A DNA stretch of 64,000 nt from Beijerinckiaceae bacterium (GCA_024304885.1 JALJOM010000003.1:2452110-2516109); one strand, 5' to 3'; counted from the first letter of the stretch, positions 9,301-18,196 are shown. Notes: a model not told the origin generated them from the sequence alone. A program made the numbers and translations.

Positions 9301-10166
9301 CAATATTCATCGTGTCCAACGGAAGTGAATATCTTGTGCTGGAGCAGCAAGGCGGGAAAGCGCGCCGTGTCGACGCCGGCGATATACGAGACGTCGTAGC
9401 CATTTTGCTCCAGCCAAAAGATTGCAGCGAATTCGGCACCAAAAAGAAAGTCGTGAGGAGCACTGGCAATACCACACGAGTCCCTGGTGGCAATGGGCCG
9501 ATTGTAGCTCACCTTGTATGCGCGACCGGGGGCGTTGTCCCCGCCAGGACCGCTGCCGCCGTACAAGTTTGCACTCGGCACCGTGGTCCCACAGGGCCAG
9601 GCGTTGTACGCGTGCCAGGTGGTGTCCGACGTCTGGAAGAGGATGTCGCTCACCGCTTCGTCGGCGCGGACGACGAACGGAATGTGGTTCTCTTGGAGCG
9701 GGTTGTTGTTGTTCACGAGATGCGCGATATAGACACCCGAGACGGCAGTGGCTGGAACCGCCCACGAAGCCGTGACCGTCCAATTGCCCGCATCGACCAG
9801 TCCGGTCGTCGAATCGACCAAGGGAGTGGGCTGAGACGCGGCCGCCGATTTGTTGATCGTCGTAACGAGGCGGGCTCCGTTGCCCTGATAATAGCCCAAG
9901 CGATAGATGCGGATGCTCCAATTGCTCGTGTTCGCTTGGATCTTGAAATTGATGGTGGATCCGTGATTGACGCTGATGTCTGTGGCAAACCCCTGGATCG
10001 ACGACGATCCTCCACCGGCGAGGTCCCATTGGCTTTGCGGCGTGCCGGGCTTTTGATTCTCCGAGACGATGGAATTGGCAGCGAGCGCTCCACCGATACC
10101 GAGCACGAGCCAAGCGAGTACCGTAAGAGCGACCAGATGCATCGTCGTCCTCAAGGTTGTTGCCAT
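6315..10166 (-). CDS. Very large secreted protein: N,N-dimethylformamidase-like domain, Ig-like domain and three DUF4082-type repeats
   Basis: 1283 residues. A Sec signal (residues 1-30, MHLVALTVLAWLVLGIGGALA core) makes it exported. Residues ~45-530 resemble the large subunit of N,N-dimethylformamidase, a fold shared with glutamine-amidotransferase-like proteins (for example GHDEYWDGNARANVEAARDAG). Residues ~548-640 look like an Ig-like module. Then three DUF4082-type modules (~645-794, 887-1036, 1129-1282), each with SYHTNGFYSA and ending NYWVDV.F, alternate with two putative-Ig/cadherin-like spacers (797-882, 1038-1123, with SFNATGLP and TTTGLI.GTPT). Start at ATG 10166 is chosen because the signal peptide begins there; the frame is open to 10388. 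Real dimethylformamidase activity is not implied. A surface or polymer-binding role is an inference. Confidence 0.82.
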   Translation of the reverse strand: MATTLRTTMHLVALTVLAWLVLGIGGALAANSIVSENQKPGTPQSQWDLAGGGSSSIQGFATDISVNHGSTINFKIQANTSNWSIRIYRLGYYQGNGARLVTTINKSAAASQPTPLVDSTTGLVDAGNWTVTASWAVPATAVSGVYIAHLVNNNNPLQENHIPFVVRADEAVSDILFQTSDTTWHAYNAWPCGTTVPSANLYGGSGPGGDNAPGRAYKVSYNRPIATRDSCGIASAPHDFLFGAEFAAIFWLEQNGYDVSYIAGVDTARFPALLLQHKIFTSVGHDEYWDGNARANVEAARDAGINLLFMSGNEVYWKTRWEPSIDGSGTPHRTLVCYKETRHHGPLDPLDSSPTWAWTGTWRDPRFSPPADGGRPENALIGTIFEVDGYREDAIQVPYEMSRLRFWRNTPRVAQTAPGAKTTLTKNILGYEWDASPDNGFRPPGLINLSSTTIDVSQLLLDYGTMTGNGTPTHNLTLYKHPASGALVFGAGTVFWPWGLSDNHDGPPTPTDPDIQQATVNVLADMGAQPSTLQPGLVLAVASTDALPPVSSINSPVNGATFMEGQSVVISGVASDVGGRVAGVEVSVDGGTTLSPATGTTNWTYTWTATPGTHTIRSRATDDSLNSEASANSVTVNVVSAGSSLFGTTSVPSSATANEANSIEVGVKFSASVDGDVRGLRFYKDTINRGPHVASLWGPGGTLLARATFTGETAKGWQTVLFSTPVRISAGTTYTASYHTNGFYSAATNYFTTPVTAGVLTAPVSAGVYRYGSEPSFPSQSYQSGNYWVDVLFAQTPPSNPPVISSPTTANGAVGIEFSYQITATNSPTSFNATGLPPGLSINTTTGLIAGTPTVAQTSNITLSATNALGAGTATLVLNIGAVTDNLFSSNSTPAVVSVNDPNPVELGVKFTSAFAGNVTGIRFYKGPQNTGTHTAHLWDTSGTLLASATFANETASGWQTVFFPTPVAINVGSTYTASYHTNGFYSATSNYFTAPITIGALTTPINAGVYRYGSAPGFPSQSYQASNYWVDVLFLSTPPSSPPVIDSPVTASGTIGTAFSYQITASNSPTSFNATGLPAGLSVNTTTGLISGTPTVVQTSNVTLSATNVVGTANATLALAIGEPPHTLFPTSSAPATVTVNDPNSVELGVKFSSATAGSVTGVRFYKGPQNTGAHTAHLWTASGSLLASATFTNETASGWQTATFASPVAISSSTIYIASYHTNGFYSADGNFFGGTYTNGPLTAPASGASGGNGVYSYGSASSFPSNSYNAANYWVDVMFR
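6321..8234 (-). repeat. Tandem coding repeats: three ~450-bp DUF4082 modules separated by two ~260-bp Ig-like modules
   Basis: Within the large secreted protein, modules of about 450 bp at 7785-8234, 7059-7508 and 6321-6782 encode the same domain. Blocks of ~258 bp at 7521-7778 and 6798-7055 encode the same Ig-like spacer. Long stretches match at DNA level, such as tggtcccttgtagaa/cggtcccttgtagaa and ctcgccgtctcgttggt in copies two and three. Copies two and three are closer to each other than to copy one. This suggests recent unit duplication, and the array could change length by recombination. Confidence 0.8.
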
Positions 10167-11832
10167 ATTGTTCAGGGTGACCCTAGGCGGCGTATGCGCC
10201 GCCGACGAAACGCTCGTGGGAGCCGGCAGCCGAGTTCGCTCGGTCGAAGGCCCGCGGCGGAGAGCCGAACAACGCTGGCTGCTGCCTCGATGAGATTTCG
10301 GTTGCGTAGAGCCGTGCGGCGGCCGCTGGTGGGCAGAAGGAAACAGTCCACGATGTGATAGCGTTGACTGCTCTGTCGATCTCGGCACGTCCTATCCCCT
10401 TGGTCCGAATGATTTGTGTGACATCCTGCGGGTCGGCTTCCAGCCTGAAGGTCGGCGCCCGGCGGCCTGACCTCGGGCCGAGCGCGCCGGTTTCCTACCC
10501 CGATCGCGGAGGAGCGCCTTCTGATCCGAGACACCCGCCTTTGTCGGCAAGGCGAATGTCGCGATTCCGAGTTTCGCCGCGGCCGGCGCTTGTCCGGATC
10601 GAGACGCGCTCCGAACTCGCGCGAGAGCACCGATGCTCGAGATCCCACCGCGTCTGCGCGATAGGTACTTTCGCACCCCCCCCTTTCAGCCGGCGAAGCT
10701 CTGGCACTTTTGGACGGCAGCCGGGTCGGGAACTCCAGGCTTACCGGGAACGCAAAACGCCCCGCCAGCTCGTCGAGCAAGACATTCCCGGAGCCGGTCT
10801 ACACCCGGCCCCGAGTTCGGCATTCGAGAGTCCGACAGGCTGCGGCGACCTGCTCGCCCCGCAAAAAAAAATTTGCGCCGAACTCATCCCCTTGGATCGC
10901 TCGACGCCCACCGAGCGTCTCGCTCGTCTGCTCCATGGAAGATTCGCAAAATGCACTTCGCGTTCTACGTAATCCCGACACGAGCTTCGATGCCGTTGGC
11001 TCGAATTCCCACTCGACACTATGCATTATCGCTGCGTGCCGACCGGAGCCGGCGTCGACCTCGCTCGAATTGTCTCTAGTGTCGACCTTCCTCCTGCGCG
11101 AAGGTGTGAATCTGCGGACGACCGGCGGTGGATCATTGTACCGACGGAGGCCCCGGACGAGGAGCCGATATTATCTGTGGTCTCGGGCAATTTGTCAACG
11201 GCAGGAAAGCATCGGAACTCCGATCACGCAATAATTCGCCCCACAAACGGCTGAAGCTCTACGTCTATCGTAATACACAGATTCGATTTCACGGTTGAGC
11301 ATTATCGTCGCGACTGCGCCTGGTGTCGACACGATCGAGAGGCGATTGTCTTCCGCTATGGGTTCGCCTATGCCGGGCCAACAACCCTAGGAAAAAGTTG
11401 TAGCTCCGACGAAAGTGGTAGGTTCGACACCAAGCGGAACCTTTGCAGTGTGCGGGGAGGCTGCGAGCACGCCACGCGTCCTTGCGCCGTGTTTCGCCAG
11501 GTCGCCGACGGCTTTCGTGGCGAGCGCAACGCCAACCTCTACCCCGACCTTCGCTCGGGGATCGAAACGGCCCGCCGTAGGCCTATCCGAGCCTTCGATA
11601 CGATTCGATATGGAGCCGAAGCGTGCAATGACACGCGAGGTGTGGTGCAGCGGTCGGGGCGCCATTCCGCTCTTCGCACGAATCCGGACAATTCTCGGGT
11701 CGAACGACCCCACATGAAAAGCAAGCGTCACTCGTCTCGACAGCCGTGGATCGCGATCCTGGCCCGGCCGCACATTCGGCCTGCTCGACATTCCGACCTT
11801 CGACACGCAGCACTTCGGCGCAGGAGACGAGA
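10167..11832. other. 1.67-kb stretch with no supported gene
   Basis: Open frames exist on both strands because the DNA is GC-rich, but none has a recognisable domain, a good Shine-Dalgarno or plausible protein composition; they are arginine/serine/proline-rich. The first part must contain the promoter of the large secreted protein. An A9 run lies at about 10863-10871. The segment from ~11200 to 11420 is relatively A/T-rich. I see no tRNA, repeat copy or insertion-sequence remnant. It may hold decayed coding sequence or an unannotated RNA. Confidence 0.5.
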
Positions 11833-12724
11833 ATGGGCGATTCGAGTTCGTCACCGCTCGGAGGCACGGCCCTGCTGCGCAAGGCCGAGGCGGCGGTGCG
11901 GCGCCTCTACCGCGTCGATTTCTTCTGGAACATCAACAAGGCGCTCGAGTTCGTGCTGCTACGCACCTATGCGGTACCGTCCATTGCCGCATTGCTCGAC
12001 CGCACCGGCGAGACCGTCTCGTGTCCGCGCAAGCGTTACGACGATACCGTCCTCATCCTCGTCGAGATCCTCGACAACGGGCTCGACTCGGACAATGCCA
12101 GGCGCGCCTTTGCCAGGCTCGCTGACATGCACGGACGCTTCGCGATCAGGAACGACGACTTTCTCTACGTGCTTTCGACCTTCATGCTCTGCCCGATGGA
12201 GTGGCTCGAATGCTACGGGCGCCGGCCGATGACGGGAGAGGAGGGTCTGGATCGGTTCCGTTTCTGGTGCGCCTTCGGCGCGCGCATGGGGATTCGAGAT
12301 CTTTTCCGCGACCTCGCCGAGGCCCGCGCCTTTCGGCGACACTTCGAGGAGACCCGCTACGCCGCCTCGAAGCCGAGCCGGAGCCTCGCCGAGGCCTCGG
12401 CGAGGATCGTCCTCCCGGAGATGCATGTGCCTCGAGTCCTTGTCCCCTTCGGCCTCGTGGTCGTGACGGCCTTTTTGCGAGCCCGGTCTCGTCGCGGCCC
12501 TCGGCTTTCCCGAGCCCGCGCCGATGGTGCGGAAGGCTGTCGGCGCGGTCATTAGACTGCGCCGCTGGATCTTGCGGCATCTGCCGCCGAAGACAACCCC
12601 CACACCTCCGCAGACCGGAAAGCTAACCTATCCCGAAGGCTACGAGATCGAGGAGCTCGGCTCCTTCGCGCGGCCGAAGCCCATCGCGAGCAGTGACGGC
12701 GCCGAAGGATCGCGCAACTCGTAG
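11833..12724 (+). pseudogene. MpaB-type oxygenase (DUF2236 family), broken by a one-base frameshift
   Basis: Shine-Dalgarno aggaga (11822-11827) precedes ATG 11833. The first frame reads as an MpaB/rubber-oxygenase-type catalytic domain (haem-binding family) with RYDDTVLILVEILDNG, MHGRFAIRNDDFLYVLSTF and the following CPMEWLECYGRRPM. At a T5 run (12472-12476) conserved sequence moves to the next frame. Dropping one T gives ...TAF-CEPGLVAALGFPEPAPMV..., the usual family C-terminus, continuing to a stop at 12724 (296 residues, a normal family length). Without correction the frame ends at 12555 with an arginine-rich tail. Either this is a recent pseudogene, a phase-variable homopolymer, or a sequencing error. 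Confidence 0.72.
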
Positions 12725-12994
12725 CGGATTGCCCCGCGTGCGCCGGAATCGGCCGTGCGCCGTTCAGCGGAGCCGATTTTCGCTTTCGGCTCGGGGCGAG
12801 AGGCCCGAGGCAACCGCATGCGCGGCAATGATCAGGTGATTTTGCCCGATCGGCACGCCCGCCGCCTCCAGCTCCGCGCAAATCCCATACCTGCCTCGAT
12901 GCCCGGCACGCACGTTCTGACGGCGTCCTGACCGGCTGCCGCAGAGCAAGCGTGCGCTCGTCCCGCTCGCGCCTTCAGGCTTCGTCCCGAGCCG

Positions 12995-13160
12995 GCACCT
13001 GGATCTCGATGAATTTGGATCTACTCGATCCAAATTCATGAACGTGATCGATTCTAAAGACATAGCGCGGCATAAGCCGATAGGTTTACGCAATCTGCGT
13101 AAACTCGATTGCGCCGGAAAACCGGTATCCACTTTTCCTCGTCCCGCGCTAGCGCGGGGC
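12995..13160. repeat. Intergenic palindromic repeat, family B, copy 1
   Basis: Contains two perfect hairpins: arms atgaatttggat/atccaaattcat with a 7-base loop (13009-13039), and arms gtttacgca/tgcgtaaac with a 3-base loop (13084-13104). Then comes ccggaaaaccggtatccact. A second copy in opposite orientation is at 49564-49716. The longer hairpin differs between copies by paired changes that keep the stem. The rest of the 12725-13394 gap has no supported gene; its right end must hold the promoter for the 13395 gene. Confidence 0.8.
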
Positions 13161-13394
13161 CTGATTCTTGCTTCAAATACGCCCGGCGTTACGAAGCCGA
13201 GGCTCGTCGCACGGGTCTCGATGGAGCGGCGTCAGAACAAAGGCCATTGCCCGCGACCGCCCGGCGAGCGCGGGCGATGTGAGACCGGGCAGATCCCGAT
13301 CGTACCCGTCGATCTCGCCGGACCGCGCGCTCGATCCTTCAGGTGCGCACGGATCCCCTCGGAGACGACGACTTCCACGAATCGAGGTTCACCC

Positions 13395-13934
13395 ATGACA
13401 GCCATTACCGATACGCCCTTCGCCAAGCTGGAGTCGGAAGGACGGCTCCTCAAGCCGACCTTGAAGGGCGACACGCACGTCGAAGGCCGCTTCGGCTTTC
13501 GCGGCGACATCTCCTACGACGGGCCGGAGACGATCTTGAAGGAGGTTTTCGCCGTGTCCGAGACCGGCAAGCCGGCGATCGGTTTCCTGGCCGGATCGAT
13601 CAAGGAATTCGAAACGCTGCCGAAGCTCGTCGAGACCTTCGGCGCGGCTCTCGACGGCGACAGCAAGAACGTCATCTATGTCGCGGACATACCACGTGGC
13701 AGCCGTTGGTATATTCCGATAGGGCCCACGAAAGTTTTCGTCATTTTCGTGGACGACACCTCCGTCTACAACGAGCTGATCGACATCTTCTACGTCGACA
13801 AGGTGAAGCTCAAGAAATACGACACGCCGGCCAAGCTCGACGCGCTCGCCGACGTCGGGCTGAAATATGCGGCGGTCTCGGATTTCGAGGAGATCTCCTA
13901 CGAGGAAGCCGTGAAGCGCAAGGCCGCCGGCTGA
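13395..13934 (+). CDS. Conserved hypothetical protein, 179 residues
   Basis: I do not recognise this family. The protein is soluble, with no signal peptide or membrane helix, and has a mixed alpha/beta pattern (VFVIFVDDTSVYNELIDIFY) with an acidic C-terminus. The start MTAITDTPF at ATG 13395 is chosen because upstream residues in the same frame read through the repeat element. It is convergent with phaB (phaB stop at 13998) and separated from it by a strong hairpin. Proximity to PHB genes does not by itself show a role in PHB metabolism. Confidence 0.7.
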   Translation: MTAITDTPFAKLESEGRLLKPTLKGDTHVEGRFGFRGDISYDGPETILKEVFAVSETGKPAIGFLAGSIKEFETLPKLVETFGAALDGDSKNVIYVADIPRGSRWYIPIGPTKVFVIFVDDTSVYNELIDIFYVDKVKLKKYDTPAKLDALADVGLKYAAVSDFEEISYEEAVKRKAAG

Positions 13935-13952
13935 GCCGAGCGCCGACCGGCC

Positions 13953-13978
13953 GGGCGACGCCTGCCGAGGCGTCGCCC
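13953..13978. terminator. Hairpin between convergent genes, probable bidirectional terminator
   Basis: Arms gggcgacgcc and ggcgtcgccc pair perfectly (10 bp) around a six-base loop. The element lies between the stop of the 179-residue protein (13934) and the stop of phaB (13998). There is no strong T-tract on either side, so termination efficiency is uncertain. Confidence 0.6.
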
Positions 13979-13997
13979 TCCGAGGCTCGCCGGTTGC

Positions 13998-14723
13998 TCA
14001 AATCATATATTGCCCGCCGTTGATGGTGAAGGTCGAGCCGGTGATGAAGCCCGACTCCTCCGCCACGAGGAAGACGACGCAGCGGGCGACCTCCTCCGGC
14101 TCGCCGAGGCGCCGTGCCGGAATAAGCGGCAGGACCGACTTCTCGAGCACCTCGGCCGGGACGGCCTTCACCATGTCGGTCGCGATATAGCCGGGACAAA
14201 TGGCATTCACCGTGATCCCCTTGCTCGCGTTCTCCTGCGCGAGCGACTTGGTGAAGCCGATGTCGCCGGCCTTCGAGGCCGTGTAGTTGCATTGCCCGAT
14301 CTGGCCCTTCTGGCCGTTGATCGAGGAGATGTTGACGATGCGCCCGAACCCGCGCTCGCGCATTCCCTCGATCACCGGCCGGGTCATGTTGAAGAGCGAG
14401 TTCAGGTTGATGTTGATGACGTCGTACCACTGCTCCGGGGTCATCTTGTGGAACATGGTATCGCGCGTGACGCCGGCATTGTTGACGAGGATGTCGATCG
14501 GGCCGACCTCCTCGACGACCTTCTTCAGCCCTTCGGCGCAGGCCTTGTAGCTCGACACGTCCCACTTGTAGACGGGGATTTGCGTCTCTTCCTTGAACTT
14601 CGCCGCGGCCTCCTCGTTCCCGGCATAATTCGCCGCGACGCTGTACCCTGCCGCCTTCAAGGCCTTGCTGATCGCGGCCCCGATGCCGCGCGTGCCGCCG
14701 CTGACCACCGCTACCCGTGCCAT
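13998..14723 (-). CDS. phaB: Acetoacetyl-CoA reductase (PHB synthesis)
   Basis: NADPH-dependent short-chain dehydrogenase that reduces acetoacetyl-CoA to (R)-3-hydroxybutyryl-CoA for polyhydroxybutyrate synthesis in the cytoplasm. 241 residues, the usual length. It shows the cofactor motif GGTRGIG (9-15), NNAG (81-84) and the catalytic set S134, Y147, K151 (NYTASK), and ends in GGQYMI, the normal family C-terminus. The start is at the ATG giving MARVAVVSGG. It lies 107 bases downstream of phaA on the same strand, consistent with a phaAB operon. PHB synthase (phaC) is not in the window. Confidence 0.96.
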   Translation of the reverse strand: MARVAVVSGGTRGIGAAISKALKAAGYSVAANYAGNEEAAAKFKEETQIPVYKWDVSSYKACAEGLKKVVEEVGPIDILVNNAGVTRDTMFHKMTPEQWYDVININLNSLFNMTRPVIEGMRERGFGRIVNISSINGQKGQIGQCNYTASKAGDIGFTKSLAQENASKGITVNAICPGYIATDMVKAVPAEVLEKSVLPLIPARRLGEPEEVARCVVFLVAEESGFITGSTFTINGGQYMI

Positions 14724-14830
14724 ATGTAGATTCCTTTTCTCGCCGCCTCTGCGCGAGATCCTCGCCCCGGCAGCACATCCAAGCTGAAAACCGCTTCCAC
14801 ACGGCGCTCCTCGCGGAAACGCTCGCGCTG

Positions 14831-16006
14831 CTAGCGCTCGATGGTCATAGCGATGCCCATACCGCCACCGATGCAGAGCGTGGCGAGGCCTTTCTTGACG
14901 TTGCGTCGCTGCATCTCGTGGAGCAGCGTGACGAGGACACGGGCCCCCGAGGCACCGATCGGATGCCCGATGGCGATGGCCCCGCCGTTGACGTTGACGA
15001 TCTCCGGATCCCAGCCCATGTCCTTGTTGACGGCGAGCGCCTGCGCGGCGAAAGCCTCGTTGGCCTCGACGAGCTCGAGATCCTTGACCTTCCAACCGGC
15101 CTTGTCGAGCGCCTTGCGCGACGCGGGGATGGGGCCCGTCCCCATGACCGCGGGATCCACTCCCGCCGTCGCCCAGGAGGCGATGCGCCCGAGCGGAGAA
15201 AGCCCGCGTGCGGCGGCATCCGCAGCGGTCATCAGGACGACCGTGGCGGCACCGTCGTTGATTCCGGAGGCATTGCCGGCCGTGACCGTTCCATCCTTGG
15301 TGAAGGCGGGCCTGAGCTTGGCCAGGGATTCCAGCGTCGTGCCCGGCCGGATGAACTCGTCGCTGTCCACGGTCACGTCGCCCTTCTTGCCGGGGACGAC
15401 GAAAGGAACGATCTCGTCCTTGAAGCGGCCTTCCTTCTGCGCCGCCTCCGCCTTGTTCTGCGAGGAGACCGCGAAACGGTCCTGGTCCTCCCGGCTGAGC
15501 TGCCATTTCACGGCGACGTTTTCCGCGGTCTGCCCCATGTGATAGCCGTTGAAGACGTCCATCAGGCCTTCCTTCAGCATCGTGTCGACGAACTTCACAT
15601 CACCCATCTTCGTGCCCCCGCGCAGAAATGCGGAGTGCTGCGACTGCGACATGCTCTCCTGACCGCCGGCGACGATGACCTTGGCGTCCCCGTTGGCGAT
15701 CTGCTGCAGGCCGACTGCGACCGCGCGCAATCCGGACCCGCAGATCTGGTTCAAGCCCCAGGCGGTCTTGTCTTGCGGGATGCCCGCCTTCATCGCGGCC
15801 TGGCGCGCCGGGTTCTGACCCTGGCCCGCGGTCAGGATCTGGCCGAGGATGACCTCGTCGACCTCGGCCGGCTCGACCTTGGCCCTTTCGAGAGCCGCCT
15901 TGATCGCCGCAGCGCCGAGCTCGTGCGCGGGTGTCGCCGCAAAGGCGCCGTTGAACGAGCCGACGGCTGTGCGCGCAGCGCTCACGATAACTATTTCTTG
16001 CGACAT
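14831..16006 (-). CDS. phaA: Acetyl-CoA C-acetyltransferase (thiolase, PHB synthesis)
   Basis: Condenses two acetyl-CoA to acetoacetyl-CoA, the first step of PHB synthesis. 391 residues, the standard biosynthetic thiolase length. The catalytic residues sit at the classical positions: C89 in NQICGSGL, H348 in GHPIGASG and C378 in LCIGGGMG. Upstream of the ATG on the minus strand is a purine-rich gaggaccctcc-type leader. It is first in a minus-strand phaA-phaB pair and divergent from phaR. Confidence 0.96.
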   Translation of the reverse strand: MSQEIVIVSAARTAVGSFNGAFAATPAHELGAAAIKAALERAKVEPAEVDEVILGQILTAGQGQNPARQAAMKAGIPQDKTAWGLNQICGSGLRAVAVGLQQIANGDAKVIVAGGQESMSQSQHSAFLRGGTKMGDVKFVDTMLKEGLMDVFNGYHMGQTAENVAVKWQLSREDQDRFAVSSQNKAEAAQKEGRFKDEIVPFVVPGKKGDVTVDSDEFIRPGTTLESLAKLRPAFTKDGTVTAGNASGINDGAATVVLMTAADAAARGLSPLGRIASWATAGVDPAVMGTGPIPASRKALDKAGWKVKDLELVEANEAFAAQALAVNKDMGWDPEIVNVNGGAIAIGHPIGASGARVLVTLLHEMQRRNVKKGLATLCIGGGMGIAMTIER

Positions 16007-16091
16007 GGAGGGTCCTCCCCGGGGCTGGTGATCCGACCCCCGACGCTCGCTTCCCGAGCCCCGGAACTAGTCGGCCCACGATTCGAAGGGC

Positions 16092-16138
16092 GGGTGGATC
16101 GCTTCCGGCCGAAAAGCCGTGGTCGGAAGCGATCCGCC
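16092..16138. promoter_or_regulatory. Inverted repeat in the phaA-phaR intergenic region
   Basis: Within the 459-base gap between the divergent phaA and phaR starts, arms ggatcgcttccg (16096-16107) and cggaagcgatcc (16124-16135) pair perfectly, and the stem can extend by G-C pairs to 16092-16138. It could be an operator or a leader hairpin of phaA. An A/T-rich patch at about 16277-16310 (ttgcaataaaatgcttaatg) is a better promoter candidate for phaR. No regulator can be assigned from the sequence alone. Confidence 0.45.
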
Positions 16139-16465
16139 AGGTAGGATACGGGCTCGAGCCCGTGCCGTGGCGGCTACCGGCGTAGCGACGACGCTGCTCA
16201 CCCGCCGAGAGCCGGCGGGCCGAGCCTCGGCTCAAATTATCATGGCGATCGCCGAAAAGAAGGTCGAAATCGGTTTTCGCTTTGCAATAAAATGCTTAAT
16301 GTAGGAATCGCGCGCTCGATCCTCGGCCCGCGGGGACCCCGGCGAGCAGGTTCGCCGATCGGCAGCACTGCGACCGAGGACGGCACAGGCTCCGACCCAC
16401 GGGGCACGAGGACCGGCGAGCGCCGGCCGCGACTCACCCCGATTTCTCACGCCGGGTCACCGACC

Positions 16466-17062
16466 ATGACCAACGACAAGCAGCCGATCATCATCAAGAA
16501 ATATGCGAACCGACGGCTCTACAATACGGGCACGAGCGCCTATGTGACGCTCGAGAACCTCGCGGCGATGGTCAAGAAGGGCGAGGATTTCGTCGTCTAC
16601 GACGCCAAGAGCGGCGACGACATCACGCGCTCGGTCCTCACCCAGATCATCTTCGAGCAGGAGGGCAAGGACGGCCAGAGCCTGCTGCCGATCACCTTCC
16701 TGCGCCAGCTGATCCGCTTCTACGGCGACAGCATGCAAATGCTCGTGCCGACCTATCTCGAGTTCACGATCGACAAGCTGACGAACGACCAGGGGAAGTT
16801 CCGCGAGAAGGTCGGAGGCAGCTTCGGTGCCCAGCTGACGGCCCCGATCTTCGCCTCGCTCGAGGAGCAGACCCGCAAGAACATGGCCTTGTTCACCCAG
16901 GCGCTCGGCATGTTCAGCCCCTTCACCGGTCCGCTCCCTGCGCAGCCGGACCGGCCGGCGGAGGAAGCGCCCGTGGAGCCGGCCAAGGCCGACATCGACG
17001 AGATGAAGCGTCAGCTCGAGGAGCTGCAGAAGCGGATCGAGCGGCTCGGCTCGAAGGAGTAA
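16466..17062 (+). CDS. phaR: Polyhydroxyalkanoate synthesis regulator PhaR
   Basis: DNA- and PHB-granule-binding repressor that controls phasin and often its own expression. 198 residues. The N-terminal PHB/PHA accumulation-regulator domain is clear (IIKKYANRRLYNTGTSAYVT...LENLA), followed by the family's central region (ITFLRQLIRFYGDSMQ) and a C-terminal coiled coil (DEMKRQLEELQKRIERL). The start at ATG 16466 (MTNDKQPII) fits the family; the frame is open further upstream without conservation. It is divergent from phaAB and convergent with the SGNH acyltransferase-like gene, whose stop is 49 bases away. Confidence 0.95.
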   Translation: MTNDKQPIIIKKYANRRLYNTGTSAYVTLENLAAMVKKGEDFVVYDAKSGDDITRSVLTQIIFEQEGKDGQSLLPITFLRQLIRFYGDSMQMLVPTYLEFTIDKLTNDQGKFREKVGGSFGAQLTAPIFASLEEQTRKNMALFTQALGMFSPFTGPLPAQPDRPAEEAPVEPAKADIDEMKRQLEELQKRIERLGSKE

Positions 17063-17111
17063 CCGGGCGGCCGATCGTCCCGACCCCGACGGGGCGCGAG
17101 GTCCCCGACCG

Positions 17112-18185
17112 TCACGTCTCCCGCAAGCTTTCGAGGCGGATGCCCGTGAGCTCCGCGAAGGTCGGCTGCGCGAGATCCTGCGGCATCAAAATCTCCGTCC
17201 CGGTCCAGCAGGTCCCGAGGAAGCGCTCGGCCACCTCCACGATGACGACATCGGGCCGCTCCGCTCGCACCAAGTCGTAGAGCATGGACAAGGAGCTCAC
17301 CGCGACCAGCCGCGAGAAGCTTTCGAGCAGCAGCGGGATGAGCAGATAGGCGAAGGAGTCCCTGAGAAGGACGCAGGTCGGCATGCTCGCGCGCTCGTTC
17401 GCGAAGACCTGCACATTGCCGCGCTCGAACTTGTCGTTCTGAAGCAAGAGCTTGCAGGAGGGAGCGAAGCCTCGGGCGCTGGCCACCGTCTCCGACCGTT
17501 CGGGCTCGAATCGCAGGCCGAGATCCCCGACATAGGTCTCGGTCGCTGGCGCCGGATCGGGCTCTTCCAGCTGGTCGAGCGCGATTTCTCGAGCCATGCT
17601 CGCCATGAGCTCCTTGTAGGCGACGAACGCTCCGTGCATGGTCCAGTGGGTGTCGGTGCGGCAATAGGTTTCGCGATCGGCACGCGCACGCGAGAGCGGC
17701 TCCAGCGGATAGAGAATATGGTCCGCGAGGAAAGGTGTCGCGGCCCGCATCAGCTTCGCCGCCGGCCGTTCCTCCGAGATGCGCATGCCGTCCGGGAGCT
17801 TGTCGGCATAGACGACATGCTTCTCCGGAACGATCAGGAAGCGCGACACGATGCCATGAGCGTCGCACCATGCCTTCCGCGTCTCGACGGTCGCGAGCCA
17901 TTGCTCGAGCTGAGCCGGTGAAAAGGTCGAGGCGCCGGTGACTTGCTCGACGGCCTCGTGGTCGCGATGAAACAGGAACCCGTCCTCGCCCTCGAAAACC
18001 ATGTCGCGGAGGTGCCGGCGCTTGTCCGGCTCGGGTGACGCACCGGCCTCGGATGCCTCCGGCTCGCCTCGTCCGGCCTGCCACGCGGGGGTCAGCGAAC
18101 GCATCGCGGCAAGCGCCCCGGCGAAGGTCCCGAGCCCGGCACCAAGGTCGAAGCCGAGCTTTCCCGATTTCGTGTCGCGAGCCAC
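17112..18185 (-). CDS. SGNH-type O-acyltransferase-like protein (AlgX/AlgJ family)
   Basis: ~357 residues from a GTG start at 18185, 11 bases after the acpS stop. It has the AlgX/AlgJ hallmark EGEDGFLFHRDH (~66-76), the catalytic Asp-His pair in TDTHW (D178, H180) and a serine block RDSF (S277). The order matches the known O-acetyltransferases of alginate-type exopolysaccharides. A weak hydrophobic stretch near residues 13-30 is not a clear signal peptide, so the location is uncertain. Known: the family transfers acetyl groups to polysaccharides in the periplasm. Inference: it acylates a surface glycan here. The position after acpS, where lepB-rnc-era is common in this order, is unusual. Confidence 0.7.
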   Translation of the reverse strand: MARDTKSGKLGFDLGAGLGTFAGALAAMRSLTPAWQAGRGEPEASEAGASPEPDKRRHLRDMVFEGEDGFLFHRDHEAVEQVTGASTFSPAQLEQWLATVETRKAWCDAHGIVSRFLIVPEKHVVYADKLPDGMRISEERPAAKLMRAATPFLADHILYPLEPLSRARADRETYCRTDTHWTMHGAFVAYKELMASMAREIALDQLEEPDPAPATETYVGDLGLRFEPERSETVASARGFAPSCKLLLQNDKFERGNVQVFANERASMPTCVLLRDSFAYLLIPLLLESFSRLVAVSSLSMLYDLVRAERPDVVIVEVAERFLGTCWTGTEILMPQDLAQPTFAELTGIRLESLRET

Positions 18186-18196
18186 GACAGGACCCT

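Noticed and set aside
10172-10972. Open frames on both strands in the gene-empty stretch
   Set aside because: No Shine-Dalgarno, no recognised domain, composition rich in Arg, Ser and Pro; neither strand stands out.
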